In this document: piece after piece, positions 33,301-44,380 of the stretch
Position numbering within the stretch: the stretch's first letter is position 1
Layout of the letters: each line of letters begins with the position of its first letter
Assembly (NCBI GenBank): GCA_001586965.3
Contig: LUCW03000181.1
Coordinates: 35,001 to 91,015 of the forward strand
Length of the DNA stretch: 56,015 nucleotides
Origin: Sphaeroforma sirkka
Lineage: Eukaryota; Opisthokonta; Ichthyosporea; Ichthyophonida
Direction of reading: 5' to 3'
Made by a program: the position numbers and the translations under genes
The notes under the pieces: generated by a model
What the model saw: only the letters and a program-made list of their open reading frames with translations
Database searches by the model: none
What the model was told of the DNA's origin: nothing

Positions 33301-35394
33301 GAGAATTGGCTGCCTGAGCTGACTTGTTCAGAAGGCTCCTCTAGTGTTGACATTGTCCTTGTGACCATAAGAACCTTGAGTAGGCTTGTTCTCTTAACCA
33401 CCTATGTCTCCACCTTTATTTTCCCTTGTAATTACCCGCTGCGGTATGAGAGTGTCAACCATTAGCTGGTCCTCCATTCGCGTTGGATACAATCTCCTTG
33501 TTGGATTGCTTGAATTTTATCACAGAACTCGGACGTGTGGTCTCGAATAAAATTACGCCCAAGTCAGGTCTACAAGTTTCATGATGCCATATGTAGGCCC
33601 TTCAATTGAAATATCGCGTACTTTGTCTGGGTAAGATTGATGTATGTCTGCGTACAAGACTTCTCTGATTTTCCCTGTGATGGTCCGACCAGGAAATTGT
33701 TGTACCCAGAGCAAACACATGCTCGGTTTGTATGTCAGCTGACATCTCTTGAGTCTGAGCAAGAGATGTGTGTATATCCAATTTCAATAGGTAATGATAC
33801 ACTGGCGTTCGCTTGTCCGGAGGGACCATAATTGACACTATAACTCCGGGCGAAGGTTCGTTGAAAATAGTTTCCACAGTTTTAGCTTCGTAACAGCAGC
33901 ATTTGGCTTCTTAACTTATTGTATATAGGATCACTTATAACTCTGTTGTGCTGCTGCAAACTAGAGGTTCTTATAAAGATCGGCATTAAACATGAATTGG
34001 CCAAATTCCTTCAAGGATCTAGACAAAAGTGCCAGGTTACTCGTATCGATGACCTCTTTCAATCCTTTCGATCGCGTCGATATACAGTTGGTAACTTACT
34101 TACACCCTTGACAAACATCTTGCTATCCACAGTCATATTAGTATGAAAGACGCGTAGCTATGAAACAACCTTAGGCTGTAGGTGCCTTGTCATCGTCATT
34201 TGAAGATTAGTTTGCTCTACTTTGCCTTTAGGTTGGCGCTGTTTCGGCGCGTAGCATCTCTACATCACTCTCAGAAAGTTCAGAAAATGGCTGTTCTGAC
34301 GACATCTGACCATGCAGTCAATAATCACCTCCCATTACGTGTTGCAGGTACATTCAATGGTACTGTCGATGTCGATGTCGTTGTAGACGACTGAACATTG
34401 GTTGGGGGTGCAGGCGCGTTCACTTTCAGTTGCGATTTTGTTACGTCAATCATCTCCGATCGATTTCAACTTGTTATCTCGCGGATGGCGATGAGTAGCT
34501 AGCATCTGAACCAGCACTGGAACCCTCTTCTGATTTATCCACAGTAAATTCCTTTATCGATATGCTCTTTCGTTTCCTGTACTTGAAAAATCATGCGCCA
34601 AGCGCCGAAGCTTCCTAAAGTACGAATCATTGTCTGCTGGTTCTGAACTGTCTTCTCCTCATCATCCGGAGATTCCAGTTCATTGTCTGGGCATGTTCTT
34701 TTCCGTAACGGATGCTGTAAGGCCTCAACTTTACAACGGTCTTTTGTTCACGTCTGTTCACCTTAGAGGTATCGTCACTCCCTTGGGAATGGAGCTTCAT
34801 CCACCATTGCACGTTTATAACTCGCCCTACTGCTCGCCATCTTTGGTTTGTTAACTTTCCGAACCCCAGACGAGTCGGAAGGTCATGTCTTTTCAGCGTT
34901 CGAGCTGGACGAGCTCTTCTTAAGCTTTTATTCTTTTACTTCCTTCCCAAGCGTAGCTGCCATCGTCTCCTTCAGCATATGTACGTTGGTCGCCTCCTTG
35001 TCGTGTTCGATTGAGGTAGATGTGTTTCGTCCTTATTGAGTGGACTTAAAAGCCTTGAGTTTTATTCTTGCCTGCGACATAGTGTGAGTAGCGTTGTAAA
35101 CTTTAGAAATGTAAAAGTAGGACTGATCAGGCTGACTATACAGTACCAATACGTATACATTTTATTTATTTTTACGTCTATACGCCAAATTGCGAAAAGC
35201 AAATTGAATGTTTAGCTTCAACCCTCGCTAATGAGCGAATGGTTAAGGGATTTAAGACTGACATTATCGTCTATATAGTTCCGCTCTATTCACTCACCAC
35301 GTCGGTCTAGATACAATCATAGTCTATTTCATTGCATGTATGTTATTTCATTTATTGTCTCGAAACATATCGCCACTAGTAATTACAAAAAAAA

Positions 35395-35419
35395 TTCTCT
35401 CAAGTCTAACTTGAGAGAA
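35395..35419. repeat. Perfect 10-bp hairpin, 5-nt loop
   Basis: TTCTCTCAAG-TCTAA-CTTGAGAGAA. An RNA from either strand would fold. It sits in the hairpin cluster at 35.4-35.7 kb. Confidence 0.85.
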
Positions 35420-35594
35420 ATAAAAATATAATCATAACACTAAGCTGAGTGCAGTAAAATGTTGGCACATATACCCCATTACTTGGTACCTAGCTGTCCA
35501 TCCCATGTAGCATCTAGGTACCAGAATATCAAAAAGCCAATCCAAATCCCAAAACCCAGAATAATAAAATAATGAGTTTTGGAATCAGGATTGT

Positions 35595-35627
35595 AATATT
35601 TCTGATATTAGAGTAATCAGAAATATT
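35595..35627. repeat. Perfect 12-bp hairpin, 9-nt loop
   Basis: AATATTTCTGAT and ATCAGAAATATT flank a 9-nt loop. A further imperfect pair, TGGTACCTAG/CTAGGTACCA, lies at about 35482-35522. Confidence 0.85.
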
Positions 35628-37679
35628 AGCGGTAGAACCGGTAAGATATACCGGGACTCCCGCGTGTGTGAGAAACACTCAAGTAAATCCTGAGTCTAGT
35701 GAAAACACAAATAAAGACTCAGTTCGTTCTCCCAGACTAGGGACTTTTCCTACCTGAGATGACCGTACTTGAGAAGAGGTCTATTGTATCCTGTTGTCTC
35801 GTACCTTTTAGCTACTCTCCATAGTCTACATTTTTCGCAATATTCATACTTTGAATAAGTCAAATAACCTACACTCAAAAGGAAGAACGAGTGGGGAATA
35901 CAGGAAGACTTAGAAGAACAATAGCTTTATTGAAGTAACCTGTGAATCCTTGCACATAAGGAGAGACCCCAGACAGAGAAGGCCCCAACAAGTGACGAGG
36001 CCTCAACAAGCAAACCAGAAGAAAAGCTCGGACCGAAGAAAGAAAGGGCACTGAAGAACTGTGATACCAAGAGGAACAGTTAGTTGGAAGCAGAGGAACC
36101 CAACAAGAAGACCGCTGCAAGAATTACGATTCGATATAGAGGAACGAATAAGGTAACCAACTCGTGTTACAACAGTAGCGTGCTCAAGTTTAAGGTGTTA
36201 AATCATTGTGATGATAATAGCGAGTCACAGAGAGAGTTTACGAGACTGAAGGAGGACAAAACCAGTAAAAAATTCAAAAGCTGTCAAGGTAATTGAATAA
36301 TCAAAGCTAGAGATTTTCTAAGATTTTCAGACAAGGAAACTTCTTGACATTAGATTCATAAAAAGGGCACTACCTAGCTTCACTCACTCAAGGCTCCTAG
36401 GCAAAGGTCAAGAAGCATAGCACACATTTTCCACCACACCCAGCGATACAAGCATCAAGCATCAAACAAATCGATGGGTAACTGGAAACATCAGCGTATA
36501 CAAAGCTATACGAAGCAAACACATATGTTTTAGGGTTTACTACGCAAGAGCTACACATAACCATCATGATCTGATTTTATACAAATCGAATATCAGAGAG
36601 ATAACAAATTTCGTACACAGCCATAGTATTATCACACAATGTTATAATACAAAAGATTATAATAAGCAGACCAAACAATATTAGTGAATGACAAACGACA
36701 CACATAAACAATATTAGTCGCAACACACAAGAAATCAGCAAAAGTCAATCAGATCTTGCACACAATAATACGTAGACACGTGAGATAAGCAAGAGCAGTG
36801 CCATACAACAGCACATACTGGCAAGGGACGAATAGTACCCAAGACAATTGCAAGACAACAGTATACAGCTACAGAAAGAAAGCACAATTTGACAAACACT
36901 ATACAAATTATTTTATATATATAAAATTGCACAGACACCAACATTTCGAGGGATTGATCACACACAGAACCCATACAGGCTCATGCACAACGACACAATT
37001 GCACTAGCATTGGGAGAACATGTATAAATGTTTATACAACACATACACTACGACGCAGTTGCACTAGAACATAAATGTCTATACATAAACATGAATTAAG
37101 TGCAAAATAAGGAAATCACGAGTGGTCAGCAAGGGATCACAGAGGATCTCACAATTAAGACATAAACACACCACATACACAAACCGCGAAAGGTGATTAA
37201 ATGTCAGGCTAGCTAAACTAAGCAATATAGAGCCAAAGAGTGCATACAGCACAGCCATCGCAAGTGGACACATCAGAATAAAACGTTAAATTCACCAGTA
37301 GATTCAAGGACATCTATCGTTAAGAGAGGTTATTAGAAACGCTAAGAAACGCTAAGACTAGAAGCACACACTCAGCAATCACGTTGGACAAAGTTACAAT
37401 TCTCAGTTCTTCCATGACTAGCCACTCAGGCAAGCATAGTCAAACATTAACAAAATCACACAACACATGCGATCAGCATCGTCACTGATTCAATACGAAG
37501 TACATTGAGAAGACAGCAAGCGATAACAAGCAATACTACTTGTAACCGAGAAACACAAATCAACGAACGCGGAACATATACAACACGCGCAGGCGTTCAT
37601 TAGAACGAACAGTGTGAAGAAATACAAAGACACAAATAGTCATACAAATTAAGGGACTCTGACACAATCATAGTGCAAA

Positions 37680-37929
37680 GGACCGAACATCAAGTGTGGA
37701 CTAACGCACACATATCTCGGCACAGAAGCCAAATCGACTGGTGACGCCAACAGTGATACAGTTCGGTACAGGACCGAACTTCCAGAGTGACGTCACTGGG
37801 ACCGAACATCTCACTGAGAACACGAGTAATTGTTTTATCGTATGACGGAATAAGTACTAGTGACGTCACATATGACAAAATAAGCTTTACAGCTTTACTA
37901 ACAAACACCATTTTCAAACCCTATAAATA
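37680..37929 (+). promoter_or_regulatory. Promoter of element C: two CRE sites, GGACCGAAC repeats, TATA box
   Basis: Full palindromic TGACGTCA sites (CRE-like, bZIP targets) occur at 37788-37795 and 37861-37868. GGACCGAAC is present three times (about 37680, 37771 and 37800). CTATAAATA at 37921-37929 is a good TATA box, about 260 nt before the gag ATG. This looks like the U3 part of a 5' LTR or a captured host promoter; LTR ends were not identified. Confidence 0.6.
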
Positions 37930-38015
37930 CAGGGGACAAAGCAACAAGCTACCGGGCCATACAGCACGGTATACACTTCCAGCGGAAGTGCAGCAAAACA
38001 GCAACACTTTCAATA

Positions 38016-38180
38016 GTAAGTAAAACAAATCAAAATTTTATATCTTTTATATATAAAACAAATCAAAATTTTATATCTTTTACATAAGTTATTACTAAAG
38101 ACAGGGGGGAGAGCGCACTTTCGCACAAAACATGGCCAGAGTCTTTATTAATAATTCAATAACACCCACACACCACGCAG
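38016..38180 (+). other. Candidate 5'UTR intron of element C
   Basis: GTAAGT at 38016 lies about 90 nt downstream of the TATA box. CACGCAG at 38174-38180, after a pyrimidine- and A/C-rich stretch, gives an acceptor 10 nt before the gag ATG (38191). A 29-bp direct repeat (38021-38049, 38054-38082) lies inside. Splicing is inferred only. Confidence 0.35.
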
Positions 38181-38190
38181 AAATCTGAAA

Positions 38191-39510
38191 ATGCCAACAG
38201 CAACCAGAACAAGCGTGTACGGTGGGGAGGAAGGTAGTGAAGGCGCGGGTGACGTGGGAGTAAGCCCAATGAGGGAGGCGAGCCCAGGCAGTAGTTCGGG
38301 CCAGCCTACACCGGCGGGGGTACCCATCTTAGCTTCAGCAATGCGTCTAGAAATAGACAAGAGTGTCTGTCAAGGCAATCATGTTTTGGTGAGTCGGTTT
38401 GTGTCCAAGTTGGAACAATCAGCACCGGTGCCCATACCAACTCTGCACAAGATGAGGGTAGGCATACGTGATCAACAGCCTGAGCACCGTATGCCACTAG
38501 TGGATGCGAAACTCAGACGACGATATGACCAAGCGATCAATGATTGTGGTGATGATGAGGAAGACAAACTTATCCAAATCAGTCTGTACATTAGTGAGCT
38601 AGAGCTCATGCGTTCACGTTCAGGCGATCAAATAAACGAGCCATCTCTTAAGAATTACTCAAGCCTTCAGAATTTCCTAAGATGCCTAAAGATAGTTTCT
38701 TTATAGTGTAAAATTGTGAAGACATCATAGAGTTCACTACACAATGTAGTGATATATTTTTAGCTAAGTCAATACCTCTATGTCAGGACCCAGCACCAAT
38801 GCGAAGCCTATGGGGGTTCACTGATGCAATGGAGAAGACCAAATCGATACTCAATAATTTAAGAGATTTTAAGACACATGCAACTAGGCACTTCACCGAT
38901 TCTGAGCAGTTCAATAGAAATATTATTGACCGACTCAGATCACATCCAGTAGACTATCTATTAGAGAAGTTTCTCAATAACATGCAGAATAAGAAGATGA
39001 ACGTCGAAGTGCGCACAGAGCGTGCGCACAAGACAATAGCGATGTTAGAGGAGCGTTACAGCAACTCGGACAAGAAGCCCCTACACTTCCAAATCCTCAA
39101 AGTACAAGGTACCTACCACTTAAGTACTATGGATTGCAATCAGTTGTGGGCACTCTAATTCAAGGAGATAAGCAACCTGATGGGAGTGAAAGACACTTGT
39201 CCGACATAGACCACGATAAGTTTCATACTATGACTGAGACACACATACGAACGGCGGCTGTGACACAAGCAGAGCATATGTTGAGAGATCAGGTGCGAGC
39301 AACAAACAAATGTAACAACGCACAGACTACCACACCAGCAGAGGCTAATACTACCAATGCTAACAAACGGTACAAAACAGACCATGGTGCTAACAACCAC
39401 AATCCTACATGAGGACAGACAGGAGAAGAAAGTGTTTAAGAAGAGCGTGCATGCCCCTATTGCCTGATAATGCCATCCCCACATCGGTTCAGTAATTGTC
39501 CCTAGAAGAA
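38191..39510 (+). pseudogene. Element C gag with zinc-binding motif
   Basis: ATG 38191 (MPTATRTSVYGGEEG) opens 171 codons, then frames at 38799-39158 and 39134-39412 continue a helical capsid-like protein (FTDAMEKTKSILNNLRDFKT; ERAHKTIAMLEERY). At about 39448 ACPYCLIMPSPHRFSNCP has C-x2-C-x6-H-x4-C, a CCHC-like knuckle with two extra residues before His. Stops at 38704 and elsewhere break it. Confidence 0.6.
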
Positions 39511-39837
39511 AGCTAATCAAGTCAAACAGGCTGAGGAGCGAGCCAAGAAATAATTGCAGATAGCAAGATAGTCCATTGCATCTGGCAAGGTTGAAGGCAT
39601 CACAGAAGGTGATGAGCGCTGAAAACACTGGTGGGCGGAAGCAAACATGATTGACCTGGCTGACAGACTCAATATTTTTACATATGAAGAAACGTTGTTA
39701 ATAAATACAAATGATACAAATTATCAACCTTTATCTTTACTTCCCGCACCATGAGATCAACGTTTACACATTGACATACAAATCAATGGCAATATGAGAG
39801 ACTACAATTCTGTATACGTTAATAACGTTTTACTTCG

Positions 39838-39945
39838 TCAGCCCGAGGATAATTTGAGACTTGTTCTCAAATTAATATAAGTATATAATAGGTGGGTCAG
39901 CCCGAGAGAACGTAAGAATAGTTTGGGACTTCTTCTCATATTGTT
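39838..39945. repeat. Duplicated hairpin module inside element C
   Basis: GTCAGCCCGAG occurs twice (about 39838 and 39897), each followed by a stem. The first is a perfect hairpin, AATTTGAGA-CTTGT-TCTCAAATT (39851-39873); the second copy is degraded. The module separates gag from protease and may be a solo LTR or small insertion. Confidence 0.6.
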
Positions 39946-40184
39946 CTATGTATAGGATACGGGCCACCGGCTAGCCGAGACTCCCGAGAGCCGAGGTCCG
40001 AGACCGAAAGTATGTAGTAACAGAGAATATGATATATCTATTTCTAGAAAATATATCCGAGTGCTAAAGTGTTTTGCATAAGGTTTCTCATACTGATCAT
40101 ATGAGTTTTACACTGGCCAACCCAAGTGGTTGAACACTATTACAAATACCATCAGTATATAACTGAGGGTGAGATCACAAATAA

Positions 40185-40560
40185 ATTCATTCGAATGCAC
40201 CATACTTTAGATACACTAGCACTTTACTATTAGTCCCCACACCGCACGCTGACAAAAATACATACAATGCACTAGTAGACTCGGGTGTACAACGATCATG
40301 CATAGACAAAAGTGTAGTTATAGAACTATATCTTTCTGTTCGAGCGCAACCGGGGTATATACAACTAGCACAAACAGATACAAGAATACAACGCACTGGA
40401 TCCACAGAAGTTTGTGACATTAACTATGGAGGCAGGAAGACCTCTCAGTGTTAAGTATTGGACTTACCGGACAAAAAGACACCAATACTTCTGGGTATGG
40501 ACATTCTACCATACATAGGTATATATATAGTAGGGTTAATCAATCCACTTATACCAACAG
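40185..40560 (+). pseudogene. Element C protease
   Basis: ALVDSGVQRSCIDKSVV carries the aspartic protease triad as DSG. After a frame change, TPILLGMDILPYIGIYIVGL is the conserved hydrophobic-Gly strand (I-L-G-M-D-x-L) of retropepsins. It would cleave the polyprotein. Not intact. Confidence 0.65.
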
Positions 40561-40609
40561 ATGCAAAATGGGAATCACTCCTCACACCACATGGAGAGGA
40601 CCAGAGCAT

Positions 40610-41835
40610 GAACAAGAAGGTTTCAGAGAGTCACTTACAGACCTTCTGGATACCAATGCGAATATACCTCCTGATGTTCATTGCAACCTACCAGGCTCCA
40701 CAGTCACAGTACCTGCAAATGAAATCAACGTCAGACAAATGAGGCACGCTAAAGACAACTTTGTTCCGCACAAACACATTTCACAAACGCATGAGAATGT
40801 GTAACGATGGCTTAAAGATGGCCACATATACAAACGCGACACACCCACAACGGTGAACCTATCGTTATTATCAACAGGTGAACATGACCAAACAGGTCTC
40901 CTCAAGAAAGTAAGGACATGTCTAGACTTACGTGAGGTCAATTATCAATATGAACAAGACAAGTTCGTGTTACCAAAAATAAAAAAAGTGCTACACAACC
41001 TACAAGGAGCACAGTTTTTTCAAGCTAGATCTTACAGGAGGATATTACCACTTCCTAGTAGGCGAAGCAAGCCAACACTTCACATTTTCGTGGAGAGGAG
41101 CGCAAGACTCATTCAAGTCCGCGCCGGTTAGACTACACTCACTCACAGCTCAATTCCAGAGAGTTATGGCGAATCTGCTCATAGATATCAAAGCAGTGCA
41201 AGTGTATATAGATAATATAGTCATTGCGAGTCTTACAGAAGAACAACACCGCAGGACAGTTCGTGAAGTAATCAAGCGACTGAATAGCGCAAACTTCCGA
41301 CTCAATCACAAGTGTGCCTTTGCGGTCAAAGTGGACAACATTCTCGGGGTGAAAGTAATTACACAGGGACTGAAAGCAGACCCTGAGAAACAGAAAAAAA
41401 TGATGGATTGGCCACTACCAAAAACAAAAAGAGATCTGCACAAAGCAGTGGGACTAGCAAATTACGTGCGAGACCATGTCCCAGACTTTGCTCACACAAC
41501 GAAACACTTTTCGGAACCTAATGAAAGGAAAAATGAACCAGAATATATCCATGTTATAGACTCCGGAACTAATAAAGAAAAGGGAAGAACTCAACGAAGC
41601 CATCGCCTGGTTCAGCGACGCTAGAATACCCTTTTGATGGGGTACCGTTTCAAATTATGTATGATAATAGTGACTATGGCATAGGAGGGTGTTTATTTCA
41701 AGCCATCGATGGAGTCAGAAGAGATATTCTCTACTTCTCAAAAGGCTTAAAACCAACGCAACAACTCTATGGCACGAATACCAAAGAGCTACTAGCACTG
41801 GTATACAGCCTGACACTTCTCCGAATACATTAAAG
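40610..41835 (+). pseudogene. Element C reverse transcriptase and RNase H
   Basis: RT reads LLKKVRTCLDLREVNYQYEQ, then, after a shift in a T6 run near 41016, LTGGYYHFLVGEASQHFTFSW. It continues QFQRVMANLLIDIKAVQVYID with the catalytic box as YIDN, so the second Asp is lost. RNase H follows as MYDNSDYGIGGCLFQ and TNTKELLALVYSLTLLR. Dead by mutation as well as by frame. Confidence 0.75.
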
Positions 41836-42099
41836 GGGGGGACATAACACTGTGGAAAGATCACAAAGCGCTCACGCAAATGAACAGGCAACAGACGTTA
41901 CCCCCAATGCCAGCCAAATGGATAGCGAAAAGGTTCCACCACCATTTCTCCATCATACATGTCTCAGACAAAGACAGCCGGATGGCAGACATGTTGTCGC
42001 GTCTCCATGAAGATGCTTTTAGTACTAAAGAGTCAAAAGTATTACAAAAGGCGAATGAGGCAACACACAATAGCCAAGAGTACACCACCTTGGAAACGA

Positions 42100-42485
42100 A
42101 CATGCCTATAACCATATCGGCTATAGTCTGGATGTTATTATATCAAGAAGCGGAACGAAGGTTTGGGAAGTTCACAGTAGATCTCTTTGCATCGGCACAC
42201 AATGCGCACACAGATAAATACTACACCAATAAACAGAATGCGCTGCAACCAAAGTGGGCGCAGGAAGTGAAAGCATGGGCGAACCCACCATGGGAACTTA
42301 TACCTGATGTCCTTGACAAAGTCATTGAAGAGGCAACAAGTATCACGATATGTGTATCATATTACCCCAATGCCTCGTGGTTTCCAAAGTTATTGTCTTT
42401 ACTAGGAGAAGACCCGATGCTAGTGGAAAACACAAACAATACTTTCCTGAAAGAGAGCAAGAAGGCTTGTGGCAAGGCCCCATAG
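42100..42485 (+). pseudogene. Element C Dam-like adenine methyltransferase domain
   Basis: The 41880-42485 frame encodes RRFGKFTVDLFASAHNAHTD, then WANPPWELIPDVLDKVIEEA, with NPPW at 42282-42293, followed by ITICVSYYPNASWFPKLLSL. It is the counterpart of the A/B domain with an intact NPPW, even though RT is dead. It lies between RNase H and integrase, as in A and B. Confidence 0.7.
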
Positions 42486-42499
42486 GTTGGTCTCCAAAC

Positions 42500-43353
42500 T
42501 TTGACACAACGCGGGAACAATCTGCTATACACGTTGCGGCGTCAGAACCAGTTCACTCCGGGGATGTGCCACAGGCAACAGAGTATGAGACACTTGTTAA
42601 CATCATTGAGCAATACCACAACTTGGGACAATACACTCCTGAAGAAACGGTACACAAGTTGCAAACAGATGGACGCGATTGGCCTGATTTCCAACAACAT
42701 GTACACAAATTCATTGACGGATGCATACCATGTCTCAAGAATATAGTACACAAAAAGGGATTTCACCCCTTACAATCAACCACAGCCGTATATCCAGGCG
42801 ACAGAATCTAAGTGAACATCATAGGTCCACAATTATATTCCAACAGAGGACACACATATGTGTTAGTATGGTTTGATGTACACTCATCATATGACATTTT
42901 ACGTCCAATGATGGACAAATCAGCAGCTACTATAGCACGCACGCTGGTATCAATCATATGTGAACAACATACTTTCAAAAGTTGTGGAACAAGCGCCAAT
43001 GCAACACCTAGAGTCTCGGCCGTATCAACCTAAAGTCTTGGGCGCGAATGAACGATCACATAGAGACCTCGTGCCACTGCTACGGAAATTTGTTGAACAG
43101 AATCCAGGTAACTGGTGTTCACGACTTCCATTCGTACAGATGGGCCATAATCTGCGTACATCCAGAAGACACAAGTCACCACGATTTAATGTGTACTTTG
43201 GTCGCAGACAGAATCAACTCACGGACTACAATGAGCCGGTGACCGCACCCAGTACAACAGTATCTTGGGAAGATCGACTGTAAAATCTAGAAGAAGCCAT
43301 CAGGCCACAACTAGATAACAACGTTGCACAGTATCAAGAGAAGATGCGCGCAG
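42500..43353 (+). pseudogene. Element C integrase (frameshifted, 3'-truncated)
   Basis: The zinc domain is partly lost: HKLQTDGRDWPDFQQHVHKF and CIPCLKNIVHKKGFHP keep the Cys pair but not the first HxxxH. The core gives GHTYVLVWFDVHSSYDILRP, then, in another frame, VLGANERSHRDLVPLLRKFV and RRHKSPRFNVYFGRR. Coding ends at 43353 at the LTR of element A. Confidence 0.65.
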
Positions 43354-43598
43354 TGTAGTAAGTATACGCGAGATAACTGTATCTCAACGTTCTCCCTCCT
43401 CAGGGAGGGGACGTTGTTCATTTATTAGTAATTATAAACAGTAATCCTAAAATGACTGACTCTTAAATGAGTCATTAGTCATGTGCTGTAAAACCAGCAA
43501 AACCTAAAACCCAGTTTATCAGATTATTCTGATAAACTGTAAACTTGTAATAAACCTAAAATAATCAAATAAATATAAGTACTTGTATTCTGACCACA
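43354..43598 (-). repeat. 3' LTR of element A (245 bp)
   Basis: On the minus strand it runs TGTGGTCAGAATAC...TACTTACTACA, with TG...CA ends, and matches the B LTR at 47656-47904 in inverted orientation. It contains a 12-bp stem (CAGTTTATCAGA/TCTGATAAACTG) and a TGACTCA AP-1/Gcn4-type site. Confidence 0.85.
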
Positions 43599-43612
43599 AC
43601 CCCCCCCCAAAC
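43599..43612 (-). promoter_or_regulatory. Polypurine tract of element A
   Basis: Directly before the LTR on the minus strand lies a run of nine G preceded by TTT, the usual site for priming plus-strand DNA synthesis. Confidence 0.7.
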
Positions 43613-43675
43613 TGAAGCACTGAACAAAGCAGTGTGCCAGTTTCAGAGATGATAAGAATAGCATAGTACCTTATG

Positions 43676-43836
43676 TGCTGGCATTATCCTCGAGAGCTAG
43701 AGCATTGTGCTGGCATTTATCCTCGAGAGCTAGAGCATTGTGCTGGCATTTATCCTCGAGAGCTAGAGCATTGTGCTGGCATTTATCCTCAGAGAGCTAG
43801 AGCATTGTGCTGGCATTTTACCTCAGAGAGCTAGAG
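43676..43836 (-). repeat. 31-32-bp tandem array in the 3'UTR of element A
   Basis: Five copies of a unit containing GAGCTAGAGCATTGTGCTGG and CATTTATCCTC. The same unit reappears in reverse orientation at the right end of the window (55965-56015), in the 3'UTR of B. Confidence 0.9.
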
Positions 43837-44109
43837 GACCCGATGTGTACGTCTCGAGCGACCCGTCGTGTTTGAATTCTTGAAGCTACTGTTCATCTGT
43901 GTCAGCATATAGGAGTTTGGCAAGTACAATATAGGACTGTATTTGTGTCGGAGAAAAACTGCCAGTGGCAGAAACCGTGCAAACCATTAACCCGCTGTTT
44001 CAAAACAATGCCCAAGGAGTTGTTTGATTGATTTCGCTGTGTTATACTCCGAAGCAAGAGTGGCTCATTTAACCTCGCGAGCTTGAGCCGCTGACGATTT
44101 TCCCTCGCG

Positions 44110-44340
44110 AGCTCGAGTGCTAACCGTTTATTCTCGCGAGCTCGAGTGGCTGGTTTATACTCGGGAGCTAGAGTCGCTGCTTTTTTATACTCAAGAGCTC
44201 GAGTGGCTGGTTTATACTCGGGAGCTAGAGTTGCTGGTTTATACTCGGGAGCTAGAGTCGCTGCTTTTTTATACTCAAGAGCTCGAGTGGCTGGTTTATA
44301 CTCGGGAGCTAGAGTTGCTGGTTTATGCTCCAGAGCTTGA
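44110..44340 (-). repeat. 27/30-bp tandem array with GAGTATAAA units in the 3'UTR of element A
   Basis: Alternating 27- and 30-bp units combine a GAGCTC or CTAGCTC core with GAGTATAAA (minus strand), so the array carries about eight TATA-like words. All unit lengths are multiples of three, which creates a spurious plus-strand open frame of LEWLVYTR-like repeats. Confidence 0.85.
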
Positions 44341-44380
44341 GCTCGATATCCGAGAACAAAGTTATATTGAAGATAAAGTA

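Larger units (their letters stand above)
31075..34850 (-). mobile_element. Ty3/gypsy-like retrotransposon D, decayed
   Basis: Minus-strand order: gag-like acidic pieces (about 34.6-34.9 kb), a zinc-binding segment (33.1-33.3 kb), protease remnant (about 33.0 kb), RT (32.2-32.56 kb), RNase H remnants (31.5-31.8 kb) and the start of a Dam-like domain (about 31.2-31.27 kb). It is homologous to E and its zinc motif matches F. Confidence 0.55.
34860..37679. other. Non-coding region with strong hairpins
   Basis: No supported gene. Between 35390 and 35720 there are several near-perfect hairpins (listed separately) and an AATAAA, which suggests a solo LTR or other LTR remnant. 35880-37600 is an A-rich stretch without recognisable coding. 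Confidence 0.4.
37680..43353 (+). mobile_element. Ty3/gypsy-like retrotransposon C, decayed, interrupted by element A
   Basis: Order: promoter, gag, CCHC-like zinc motif, protease, RT, RNase H, Dam-like domain, integrase. Coding stops abruptly in ...QYQEKMRAV at 43353, where the LTR of A begins, so C's chromodomain-equivalent end and 3' LTR should lie beyond the nested elements. Many stops and shifts; clearly related to A/B but diverged. Confidence 0.75.

Noticed and set aside
43676-43836. CRISPR-like regular repeats
   Set aside because: No spacers between units, and the array belongs to the 3'UTR of a retrotransposon.
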